8,158 bases of DNA. Source: Saprospiraceae bacterium. Lineage in GTDB: Bacteria; Bacteroidota; Bacteroidia; Chitinophagales; Saprospiraceae. The stretch covers positions 1-8,158 of the forward strand of contig JALOMF010000167.1 of NCBI GenBank assembly GCA_025455635.1, read 5' to 3'. Under the pieces are notes generated by a model. That model was not told where the DNA came from. It saw only the letters and a program-made list of their open reading frames with translations, and searched no databases. Made by a program: the position numbers and the translations under genes. Positions 1 through 6,640 of this stretch are shown here, in pieces (the first letter of the stretch is position 1; every line of letters starts with the position of its first letter).

Positions 1-360
1 GAGGCCGTCGCAAAGCTCAGTTGCGCCGGGGAAGATGGCGGGGTTTGCGTCGTCGCAATCGCCGTTTACCAATACATAGTTCGCACCGGGCGACTGGCAG
101 GCGTTCACCGCAGCACCTGCTCCGAAACTATCGTCGTCGCCATCGAGGTAGTAGTCTTGAAAGATGAGGCCGTCGTCTATGCCGTTGGCGCAGTCATCGT
201 CAATGTTGTTACAAATCTCTGTGGCTGAGGGGTTTACGCTAGGATTGGCATCGTCGCAGTCCGTGTTGTCGGATACGAAGCCCATTGGGGCAGAGCAGGC
301 CATCTGCGAAACTGCGGCGCTGCCGAAACCGTCACCATCCATGTCGGCGTAGAAAGTCAT
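1..360 (-). other. MopE-type putative metal-binding motifs in the ASH-repeat protein
   Basis: This segment encodes residues 526-645 of the partial gene. The first motif (about 528-590) has the acidic loop DMDGDGFGS, Cys547, the DCDD group at 559-562, ATEIC with Cys575, and Cys582. The second (about 595-645) has DGDDDSFGAG, Cys613, DCDD at 626-629 and GATELC with Cys642, and is cut by the window edge. The pattern matches the family named after Methylococcus MopE, where it is annotated as a putative metal-binding motif. The DxDGDG loop resembles a calcium-binding loop; which metal is bound here cannot be told. More copies probably follow to the left. Confidence 0.8.
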
Positions 361-1935
361 CCCGGCAATCCCATTGCCCGCCACATCAAAAAAGTACTCA
401 ATTTCATCAGGGTCATCGCTCAGAAGGCCTATTGTTGTCATTTGGGGGCCAGCCGCCGAAGGGTCAAAGCTGATTGAAAACATAGCCGAGCCAGCCGCAG
501 GAATCACGAGCGGCAGGGTGATATTTATCGTAAATTGAGGATTATTTGAAAGCGCATCGCTCACCGTCAAATTGCTCGCACCCGTATTTTGTATCGTAAA
601 GTCATGCGAAACGCTCGATGTTACTTCGCACACGTCCCCAAAATCCGTCCCCTCTGCCATGCTTGGCGTATCGTCGTTGTTGGAGATGCTGATGGGAGGA
701 GTGCCGCCCTGCACATTGATATTAGGCTCCGCTGGCGGCGTAACGCCCGTCCCCTGGACATTGAAACTGTAGGGATTCTCGTCGGGGTCGCTGTTGGCAA
801 CCTCGACCGTGGCGCTGAAAACGGCCGCTGAGGTTGGGTCGAACGTCACGGTGAAGCTGGCGGAACTACCAGCAGGTATCGGGCTGGCGGGCGTCAAGGC
901 GCCGAGCGAAAATGCCCCCGCCCCCGTGAGGGTGATGCCTGTGACGCTGAGGTTCGCTGTGCCAATGTTCTGTACCGTGAATGTGCGGGCAACCGGAGCC
1001 CCACCGACGGTCATGCTGCCGAAGTCGGTGCCATCGGCAGGGTCGGGGGTGGTGTCGCCATCGGCGATGCTTTGGCCATTGCCCTGCACGTTGATGTCGG
1101 GCAAACCGGCGGCCGTACCAGTGCCTTTGACTGCAAACTCGTAAGGGGCTTCGTCGGGGTCAGAGTTGTTGATAGAAATGGTGGCGGTGCGCATACCTGT
1201 GCCGCCGGGGGTAAATTTGATGGTGAAGTCCTCGGATTGTCCCGCTTCGATAATGTCGGGAAGCGTGGTGTTGATAATGGTAAAATCCGACGCATTCGTG
1301 CCGGTGATTGAAAAACTTGAGACATTGAGGTTCGCCGGGTTGCCCGGCCCAGGCGGGGACATGGAGTTGCCGATGTTCGAAATATTAAAAACGTTTTCAA
1401 GAAAAGAGCCTGTCGCCACATTACCAAAGTCAGTGCCGTCGGCAGTAGAAGGCACTGGGTCACCGGTGAAAATTTCCATGCTGTTGCCTGTCAGCAAAAT
1501 TTCAGGTCCCTCTGCAGAAGAGACCTCTCCATTCACGTCGAAAGTGTAGCTCGCTTCGTCGGGGTCGTCGCTCACGATTTCAATAGTGGAAGTATAAATC
1601 CCATCGCCAAAGGCAAAAAAGTTCACATCGAAAGTAGCCGAACTGCCTGCCGCAATGGGGTCGGTGGGAGCAAAGGCGGTAAATTCAGCAGCTCCTGTGA
1701 CGTTGATAGTTGAAATAGTGAGTGCGCTTGTACCTGTGTTTTCTATGGTAAAAGTACGCAAGCCACCTCCAATCATCTGATACTGCCCGAAGAAGGTGCC
1801 GTCAGGGTAGGCAGGTGTATTGTCGCCATTGGCGATGTTTATTTCGTAGCCCTGCACGTTGATATCGGGCTGCGCCCAAGCTTTGCCCAAGGCGAAAACC
1901 ACTAAACAAACTGATGTAAAAACAATTTTTTTCAT
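1..1935 (-). CDS. Secreted ASH/Hydin-repeat protein with MopE-type metal-binding motifs (3' end missing)
   Basis: The frame is open from an ATG at 1935 to base 1 with no stop, so 645 residues are visible and the C-terminus lies off the left edge. Residues 1-21 are a Sec signal peptide (MKK start, hydrophobic core, cleavage after AWA, mature start QPDINVQG). Four ASH/Hydin ('choice-of-anchor D') immunoglobulin-like repeats follow at about 22-137, 144-273, 278-397 and 403-523. Each has the pattern DGTDFG, then a FTI.N.G strand, a FDP or FTP turn and a closing SDPDE. Repeat 2 carries a Pro/Gly-rich insertion at about 190-201. From 526 onward are two MopE-type cysteine/aspartate motifs. The ATG starts 23 bp after the upstream gene's stop with no clear Shine-Dalgarno, normal for Bacteroidota, so co-transcription is likely. 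A role as a secreted or surface structural protein is inferred. A C-terminal type IX sorting domain could lie outside the window. Confidence 0.9.
   Translation of the reverse strand, partial: MKKIVFTSVCLVVFALGKAWAQPDINVQGYEINIANGDNTPAYPDGTFFGQYQMIGGGLRTFTIENTGTSALTISTINVTGAAEFTAFAPTDPIAAGSSATFDVNFFAFGDGIYTSTIEIVSDDPDEASYTFDVNGEVSSAEGPEILLTGNSMEIFTGDPVPSTADGTDFGNVATGSFLENVFNISNIGNSMSPPGPGNPANLNVSSFSITGTNASDFTIINTTLPDIIEAGQSEDFTIKFTPGGTGMRTATISINNSDPDEAPYEFAVKGTGTAAGLPDINVQGNGQSIADGDTTPDPADGTDFGSMTVGGAPVARTFTVQNIGTANLSVTGITLTGAGAFSLGALTPASPIPAGSSASFTVTFDPTSAAVFSATVEVANSDPDENPYSFNVQGTGVTPPAEPNINVQGGTPPISISNNDDTPSMAEGTDFGDVCEVTSSVSHDFTIQNTGASNLTVSDALSNNPQFTINITLPLVIPAAGSAMFSISFDPSAAGPQMTTIGLLSDDPDEIEYFFDVAGNGIAGMTFYADMDGDGFGSAAVSQMACSAPMGFVSDNTDCDDANPSVNPSATEICNNIDDDCANGIDDGLIFQDYYLDGDDDSFGAGAAVNACQSPGANYVLVNGDCDDANPAIFPGATELCDGL
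367..1872 (-). repeat. Four ASH/Hydin protein repeats
   Basis: This is coding repeat DNA. The four units (about 1872-1525, 1506-1117, 1104-745 and 729-367, read on the minus strand) are each about 116-130 residues. DNA similarity is strongest at the segment encoding SDPDE (for example near 777-797, 1153-1170 and 1555-1570) and at the unit start encoding INVQG (near 1080-1100 and 1850-1870). The copies are diverged elsewhere, so the array is not a recent perfect tandem duplication. Confidence 0.8.
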
Positions 1936-1958
1936 GTTCAAACTGATAAATGGGATTA

Positions 1959-4900
1959 TCACAGCCCTGTTCCTTGTATGGTAAATTGGTAACTCCCCTC
2001 GTTGGCATCGTTATTTTCCACCGTGATGACAGCCTGCCGAAGCCCTGCCGCTTTTGGCCGGAACTCGATGGTGAAAACCTCCTCGCCCCCACCCGGCTTC
2101 ACCTGCGGCGCTGGGTCTTTCACCAGTTTGAAATCAGCGGCATTTGCGCCGCTGATGGCCACCCGTGGCCGACCCGTCAGGTTGAGCGAGCGGTCGCCCA
2201 AGTTCTTGATAATGAAGGATTTAACAACGGGTAAACCAGTCGTAACTTCTCCAAAATTGGTATCATTCTGCTTGCCGCTGCTCCCATCGGCGATGGTGTT
2301 TTCACTTTCTCCCAAGATGCTCACCTCAGGCCCAGCGCCCACCCCTTGCAGTGTGACGACGAAGGGGTTTTCGTCCTCGTCGTCGGTGAAAATGGTGAGC
2401 TTGGCGCTGTGGACACCCGTCTGCATCGGCTGAAAGGTGACGAACAATGGCAGGTCGCTACCTGCGGCAATGACATTGCCTTTGGGTTGTTTGAAATTGC
2501 TGATGGCAAAAGCTGGACTTCCGTTGAGTACAGGCGCTTTGACCACCCGAAGCGGGTCAACGCCGATGTTTTTCACCGTAAAAATCTGCGTAGCCTTCGT
2601 GCCCGTGGCCACGCCGCCGAAGTCGGTATTGTCGTCGGGCGTCGGGGTGTTGTCCTTGTTCAGGATGGTCAGGCCGTTGCCCTGCACGTCGAGTTCGGGC
2701 TTGCGGGTTCCCGTGCCTTTCACGGTGAACGAAATGGGCTGATTGCCAGCCACTTTTACCCGTGCCGTGTATTCTCCTTCGGCCTTCGGCCTAAATTCTA
2801 TGGTGAAATATTCGGCGCTGCCATAGCCCTTCACCTTGGTCTTTTTTGGTTGAACAATGGCCCAGACCGACAAATCATTGCCCTCCAAACTGATGGGTTG
2901 GCTGGGGATTTCCAGCTCCATTTCCCCCGTGTTTTGCAACGCAAACTTGTGACCGACCACGCTGCCCGTGCCCACCCTGCCAAAATCGGTTTCGTCCTCC
3001 AGCGTCGGGGAATCGTCGCCGTTTTGGATGGCGAGGCCCTTGCCCCGCAGCACCAGTTTGGCCGGGGCCGTGCCCGCCGTTTTTTGTTTTTCGGGCAAAA
3101 CGGGGTTCGAGCCTTGCGTCAGCACGGAAGCCACGTTGCTGCGGCGGCCCGTTTTATTGCCTTCTTTGAAACGGGCTTGCATCGTGTAGTTATAGACCAC
3201 CCCGTTCAGCACGTCGGTGTCCTCGTATTCCCGCTGGCTGCCGGGCACGGTGGTCAAAAATTCGGGGTTGTCGTTGCCCGTGGAGCGGAAGAGCAGGAAC
3301 TCGTGCTCGCCTTCCGGCAAATGGGCGTTCAGCGGCGGCTGGAAGCTCCAAGTGAGCCGGACGGATGCGACATCAGGCGTTGTTTGCGAAGCAACGAGCT
3401 TTTTCACAGGTGCCCACGCCGCCAAAAAACGGGTCTTCACGTCCACGGCGTTGCTGGTGTCGGAGCGGTTGCCACTGTCATCCACGGCCAGCACGGCGTA
3501 CTGGTACATGCCGCCGATTTGGCAGGTGGTGTCGGTGAAATGGTCGAGCCGGAAACCGACGCTGTCCCTTAGTTCCCAGCCGAGGGACTGCCCGCTTGTT
3601 TTGCGACGCAGCACAAGGTATTGCCTGCAATCCTCGCTCACGCTGGGCTTCCATTGCAGCCGCACGCCAGCTGTGTCCTGTTTCGCTGAAATCATCTGAG
3701 GTACAATGGGCGGCACTTTGTCGGGGCGTTTCAAGCGCAACACTTCCGACACTTCGCCCCGGTTGTTGTGCGAGTCCTCGGCGGAGACGACCACGTAGAG
3801 GTAGTCGTTCAGGCTGCGGTCGGCCACCGACCACGAGTAGCTGTTGTCCGTCAAAATGGTTTTGTTCAAAATGGGGAACTCCTGCTCCACGTTGTTGGCG
3901 GCATAGACCCAGTAGCCGATGAGGTCTTTGGCGGTGCTGTGCTCCCAGACGACCGTCACCGTGCCGTCGTCCTCGATATGACCGACGACCCTCGCTGGCG
4001 GCGGCGGCGGAATCAGGTCGGGCACGGACATGAACAGCTCTGGCGAGCGCTCGGCGTTGCCGTGAATGTCCATCGTGAGCACCCGCCAGAAATAGGCCCG
4101 GTTGCCGCTGAGGAGCGAATCGGGCTTCCAGGCGTATTCCCGAAGCTCATTTTTCAAAACAGCCAAGGTGTCGTACAGCCCGTTGGCATCCGTGCCGAGC
4201 AGTAGGTAAAACGCCTTGAAATCATCGGGCAGCGGGTCCACTTCCCAGCGGATGGTAGCGATGTTCGTCGTGTCGTTGTAAGCAGCCGACACGATGCCAG
4301 CCATCGGCGGCGGGGTCAGGTCAACGGCCTGTGCCTCCAGTTCCGTCCACGGACTCCAATCGCCGAAGCTGTCGAGGCCCCGCAGGCGGTAGCGGAATTT
4401 TTTATAATTGACGGCCACCGAGTCGAGGAACTGGTAATTGGAAATCGGGGCCACGTCATTGCTCACGAAGGTCAAAGGATTGTCGTGCAGCTTCTGCCAA
4501 GCCTTGCCATTGTCCCCGCTCCGCTCAATTTCGTAGGCCGAAAAATGCTTCACATTGCCCGGAATCTCCCACACAAGGTGGATGAGGTGGTCTTTTGAAA
4601 TGGCCTCGAACGACACGGGCTTTGGTGCTGCCACCACCTCGTTTTTGATGCGCAACTGTGCCCGACTGTACTGTCCCGGCGCTTCGAGGGCCACGACTTG
4701 GTAGTTGTAGGTTTTGCCGGGCCGCACGTTTTTATCGGCAAAGCCGAGGCCGAGCATTTTGGCCGCCAATTGCGAGCCTTCTGCCGCAAACACGGCGAAG
4801 CCGTACCTCGTCTCAAAAACCTGTCCCTGCTCGGTGACCGGCCCCATTTCGCCCTCCTCTTCATTGTACAAAATGCCAGCAGCCAGCAGCGCCATGCTGT

Positions 4901-5765
4901 CCGACCCGCCGCCTTCTGCCCAGCGCATGACCCGCTCTTTTTCCCAAGGTTTGAATATGCCCAACGTGTCCACCGTTCGGAGGGCATCGCTGCCCGGTGG
5001 CAGGTCTTCCCAGCGGGTGAGCAGGTAGCCCTGCGTCAGCGATTTGTTCCAAAGCTCCGCTGAACTCGGTGCCCAGCGCACCATGATGCTGTCGCCGTAG
5101 GATTTTGCGAGAGCGAAAACTTGTGGGAAAACGGGCTTTTCCACTTTGGGCAGCATGTCGGTCAGCGAGCGGTTTTCGGGGAAACGGAAGCTGAGTTGCA
5201 CGTCTGCCGGGACTTGTGCGGTCTGTCCCCGCTCGTATTTGATGTCAATGGAGGCGTTCATTCCCGGCACGGTCGGGGCACTGATGCGGTAGCGGTAGCT
5301 TTTGCCGGGCACGGCCACCGAGTCAATCAGCATGGAACCTGTGGCGAGGGCCACCCACGGGCGGGTCGCCACCTCGTGCATGATATAGTTCCAACGCATG
5401 GAATCGCCGTCCAGCAAGGTTTTGTCCGAAAACTGAAAACTGGTGTCGTACAGCAGCGCCCCGATGGCCTCCATCACGCCGTCTTCCAGTTGCTTGTTTT
5501 GCGAAAACCAAAGCGGGTATTGCGGCAGCAAACGCTCGGCCAGCACGGTACGGGTGGCGGGCAGTTCCACGCCGTCGGCGGTTTCGACCCGCTCCACCCG
5601 GTAGCCCGCTTGGGTGTTCTGCGACCAAGTGGCGGGGTTCAGGGGGAAAAAGGTCAGCGTGACGGCGTCGGTGTAGGCGGTGGCCTGTACGTAGAGCTGC
5701 GCCTGCGTCGTCAGCGTTGCGAAGCAGAGGAAGAGGAAAAGGAAATATTTGAGTTTATCCGTCAT
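1959..5765 (-). CDS. Secreted FN3 and ASH/Hydin-repeat protein, 1268 residues
   Basis: This is a complete gene: ATG at 5765, TGA at 1961-1959, with an in-frame TGA at 5780-5778 upstream that leaves this as the first ATG. Residues 1-22 form a Sec signal peptide (MTDKLKYF, Leu/Phe core, cleavage near TQA). Two large FN3-like modules at about 24-165 and 218-378 contain matching insertions. Ordinary FN3 domains follow at about 380-482, 484-582, 586-680, 682-778 and 783-885, most beginning with Pro-rich linkers such as DLTPPPMAG and DLIPPPPPARV. Three ASH/Hydin repeats lie at about 903-1019, 1022-1142 and 1145-1268. The protein ends directly at the last repeat (QGTGL), with no type IX sorting domain, membrane segment or LPXTG-like anchor. 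It is probably exported; its role in adhesion, matrix or surface structure is inferred, and no catalytic motif was seen. It is followed after 23 bp by the next ASH-repeat gene, suggesting an operon. Confidence 0.95.
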   Translation of the reverse strand: MTDKLKYFLFLFLCFATLTTQAQLYVQATAYTDAVTLTFFPLNPATWSQNTQAGYRVERVETADGVELPATRTVLAERLLPQYPLWFSQNKQLEDGVMEAIGALLYDTSFQFSDKTLLDGDSMRWNYIMHEVATRPWVALATGSMLIDSVAVPGKSYRYRISAPTVPGMNASIDIKYERGQTAQVPADVQLSFRFPENRSLTDMLPKVEKPVFPQVFALAKSYGDSIMVRWAPSSAELWNKSLTQGYLLTRWEDLPPGSDALRTVDTLGIFKPWEKERVMRWAEGGGSDSMALLAAGILYNEEEGEMGPVTEQGQVFETRYGFAVFAAEGSQLAAKMLGLGFADKNVRPGKTYNYQVVALEAPGQYSRAQLRIKNEVVAAPKPVSFEAISKDHLIHLVWEIPGNVKHFSAYEIERSGDNGKAWQKLHDNPLTFVSNDVAPISNYQFLDSVAVNYKKFRYRLRGLDSFGDWSPWTELEAQAVDLTPPPMAGIVSAAYNDTTNIATIRWEVDPLPDDFKAFYLLLGTDANGLYDTLAVLKNELREYAWKPDSLLSGNRAYFWRVLTMDIHGNAERSPELFMSVPDLIPPPPPARVVGHIEDDGTVTVVWEHSTAKDLIGYWVYAANNVEQEFPILNKTILTDNSYSWSVADRSLNDYLYVVVSAEDSHNNRGEVSEVLRLKRPDKVPPIVPQMISAKQDTAGVRLQWKPSVSEDCRQYLVLRRKTSGQSLGWELRDSVGFRLDHFTDTTCQIGGMYQYAVLAVDDSGNRSDTSNAVDVKTRFLAAWAPVKKLVASQTTPDVASVRLTWSFQPPLNAHLPEGEHEFLLFRSTGNDNPEFLTTVPGSQREYEDTDVLNGVVYNYTMQARFKEGNKTGRRSNVASVLTQGSNPVLPEKQKTAGTAPAKLVLRGKGLAIQNGDDSPTLEDETDFGRVGTGSVVGHKFALQNTGEMELEIPSQPISLEGNDLSVWAIVQPKKTKVKGYGSAEYFTIEFRPKAEGEYTARVKVAGNQPISFTVKGTGTRKPELDVQGNGLTILNKDNTPTPDDNTDFGGVATGTKATQIFTVKNIGVDPLRVVKAPVLNGSPAFAISNFKQPKGNVIAAGSDLPLFVTFQPMQTGVHSAKLTIFTDDEDENPFVVTLQGVGAGPEVSILGESENTIADGSSGKQNDTNFGEVTTGLPVVKSFIIKNLGDRSLNLTGRPRVAISGANAADFKLVKDPAPQVKPGGGEEVFTIEFRPKAAGLRQAVITVENNDANEGSYQFTIQGTGL
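1962..3059 (-). repeat. Three ASH/Hydin protein repeats at the C-terminus of the FN3 protein
   Basis: The units occupy about 3059-2709, 2702-2340 and 2333-1962 on the minus strand. Each contains the family pattern: a D.TDFG or DTNFG segment, a strand such as FTVKNIG or FALQNTG, then a FRPKA or FQPMQ turn. The unit opening (GLAIQNGDDSP, GLTILNKDNTP) matches units of the downstream gene, which supports common origin. Confidence 0.8.
4632..5696 (-). other. Two insertion-bearing FN3-like modules
   Basis: Residues 24-165 and 218-378 of the 1268-residue protein align by landmarks. Asp33 and Asp225 begin a beta strand, GYRVERVE (54) and GYLLTRWE (246) follow 21 residues later, the Ala/Leu-rich segments MEAIGALLYD (98) and MALLAAGILYN (291) follow 44-45 residues after that, and PGKSYRYR (153) and PGKTYNYQ (349) close the unit 55-58 residues further on. 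The start and end look like FN3 strands; the 80-100 residues between GYxxxRxE and PGKxYxY look like an insertion. The five following FN3 domains lack it. The fold of the insertion is unknown. Confidence 0.6.
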
Positions 5766-5826
5766 TTGTCTTGATAGTCATTAGTCATTTGGTCATTGGT
5801 ATTTGGTATTTGGTCATTTTTCATTG
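5762..5826. repeat. Degenerate short direct repeats (GTCATT / GGTATTT)
   Basis: The AT-rich segment upstream of the FN3 gene contains TCATT at 5762, 5778, 5785, 5793, 5814 and 5821, several preceded by G or GG, plus GGTATTT twice at 5799-5812. The repeat spacing is irregular (mostly 7-8 bp). It reaches into the ATG of the minus-strand gene. It covers most of the 5' leader of that gene, so it could affect its expression, but it may only be slippage-derived filler. Confidence 0.55.
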
Positions 5827-5840
5827 GAATAAGCGAAAAA

Positions 5841-5880
5841 ATGTCACCTCGAAATCAAAGTCCTTATCTTTGTAAGCATA
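5841..5880 (+). promoter_or_regulatory. Candidate Bacteroidota-type promoter for the small-protein/HNH pair
   Basis: TATCTTTG at 5865-5872 matches the Bacteroidota -7 consensus TAnnTTTG exactly. The -33 region expected around 5841-5846 (ATGTCA) matches the TTTG/TTG element poorly. A start a few bases past 5872 would give a leader of about 25 nt before the ATG at 5906. No equally good element was seen on the minus strand for the divergent FN3 gene. Confidence 0.5.
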
Positions 5881-5890
5881 TCACTTTGAT
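5854..5890. promoter_or_regulatory. 7-bp inverted repeat bracketing the -7 element
   Basis: ATCAAAG at 5854-5860 is the exact reverse complement of CTTTGAT at 5884-5890, with 23 bp between them containing the -7 element. This placement suits an operator, possibly for autoregulation of the downstream pair. In AT-rich DNA a 7-bp match could also arise by chance. Confidence 0.3.
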
Positions 5891-5905
5891 AAATAAACCG
5901 CCGAT

Positions 5906-6142
5906 ATGATAGCGACTTCTGCCTTGGACGAAATTGTGGACTTCATTGCCAGCGAAAACCCCAACCGGGTGCTCGCTTTCAAAGCCTCTGATGCTACCCG
6001 TAAAAGGGTTTTCAGCCTCATTGAAAAATCCAAAAAAGGCAAGTTGAACGAGCGGGAACAGGCCGAACTTGACCACTTCCTGACGCTCGAACACCTGATG
6101 CGCCTTGCAAAAATCCGTGCCTACCAAATGCTGCAGGAATGA
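5906..6142 (+). CDS. Small conserved-looking protein paired with an HNH nuclease
   Basis: This is a 78-residue, charged, mostly helical protein without signal peptide or membrane segment, so probably cytoplasmic. Visible features are an N-terminal segment ALDEIVDFIASENPNRVLAF, then KASDATRKRVFSLIEKSKKG, and a C-terminal ELDHFLTLEHLMRLAKIRA helix. From memory, similar short proteins with an 'ELDHxxxLEHxMRLAKxRA' ending occur just upstream of HNH genes in Bacteroidota and Cyanobacteria; this was not checked. The stop codon overlaps the next gene's start (ATGA, 6139-6142), implying translational coupling and a shared job. The start at 5906 lies 33 bp after a good -7 element, with no Shine-Dalgarno. 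Function is unknown. A regulator, immunity or antitoxin-like partner, or nuclease accessory subunit are all possible. Confidence 0.85.
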   Translation: MIATSALDEIVDFIASENPNRVLAFKASDATRKRVFSLIEKSKKGKLNEREQAELDHFLTLEHLMRLAKIRAYQMLQE

Positions 6143-6570
6143 GCCGCTATATCTCCGCCAAAAACCGCCTTTTTGTCAAAAACAGGGCTTCTTCCTGCTG
6201 CGAATACTGCCGGATTCCAGAACTTTTTTCTTTCATCGGCTTCGAAATTGACCACATCATTGCCTCAAAACATGGTGGCGACAACCATCCTGACAACCTT
6301 GCCTGGGCTTGTGCCATCTGCAACAACAACAAGGGGACGGACGTCGGCACTTTCCTCCTTCCTTCGTTGGACATCGTGCGATTTTACCACCCAAGGCTTG
6401 ACAATTGGGACGAGCACTTTGAAGTAGCTGCTGCGCTGATTTTGCCCAAATCAAAAATTGGCGAAGCCACCATCAAAATATTTCAATTCAATCATGTGGA
6501 CCGTTTAATGGAACGGGAAGCGCTTTTAAATGCTGGATTGTTTCCTCCTCCTGCCAATCTTCCGTCCTAA
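6139..6570 (+). CDS. HNH endonuclease-like protein
   Basis: This 143-residue protein carries an HNH (beta-beta-alpha metal) core in its first half. A zinc-knuckle-like pair C21-x2-C24 is followed by the EIDHI motif (Asp38, His39), GG at 46-47, Asn53 in the DNL motif, and C58-x2-C61 leading into CNNNKG (Asn62, Lys65). His39 would be the general base and Asn53 the middle HNH residue; the third position is Asn62, as in many CxxCNxxKG members. The four cysteines suggest a structural zinc. The second half contains FYHPRLDNWDEHFE, which I associate with stand-alone HNH proteins of this type, and a C-terminal helix. It is probably cytoplasmic and acts on DNA, but the target is unknown. It is translationally coupled to the 78-residue gene and lies between minus-strand surface-protein genes. 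Confidence 0.9.
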   Translation: MSRYISAKNRLFVKNRASSCCEYCRIPELFSFIGFEIDHIIASKHGGDNHPDNLAWACAICNNNKGTDVGTFLLPSLDIVRFYHPRLDNWDEHFEVAAALILPKSKIGEATIKIFQFNHVDRLMEREALLNAGLFPPPANLPS

Positions 6571-6577
6571 CAATCTT

Positions 6578-6600
6578 AAAAAAGGCATCTTTTTGCCTTT
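6578..6600 (-). terminator. Rho-independent terminator of the right-hand ASH-repeat gene
   Basis: AAAGGCA (6581-6587) and TGCCTTT (6594-6600) form a 7-bp stem around a 6-nt loop. On the minus strand the stem runs into six T residues (the A run at 6578-6583), the expected layout for an intrinsic terminator, about 40 nt past the stop at 6641. On the plus strand the stem ends in only TTT followed by AAA, so it would be weaker for the HNH gene ending at 6570. The stem has only two G-C/C-G-rich steps, so strength is uncertain. Confidence 0.6.
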
Positions 6601-6640
6601 AAATGCCTGCTGAAATCGAAACTTCACCTCAAAGCTGCTG

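Noticed and set aside
1011..1463. A 150-codon minus-strand open frame in a different frame within the left ASH gene
   Set aside because: Low-complexity Pro/Ser/Thr-rich translation overlapping the continuous ASH-repeat frame; it is a shadow.
367..1872. Recurring DNA motifs such as the GTCGGGGTCG segments considered as a CRISPR array or regulatory repeat
   Set aside because: They recur at irregular long spacing and encode the conserved SDPDE segment of each ASH repeat, so they are coding repeats.
1936..1958. A frameshift or false stop splitting one large gene into the middle and left genes
   Set aside because: The left gene begins with a proper signal peptide after a 23-bp spacer, so two separate proteins are more likely.
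2346..3572. A 408-codon plus-strand open frame opposite the FN3/ASH gene
   Set aside because: It lies fully antisense to a gene with clear domains and a signal peptide, has no recognisable motif, and is explained by the codon bias of the opposite strand.
5121..5774. A 217-codon plus-strand open frame opposite the signal peptide and first modules of the FN3 gene
   Set aside because: Its His/Gly/Val-rich translation shows no domain, and it overlaps the well-supported minus-strand gene and its upstream region.
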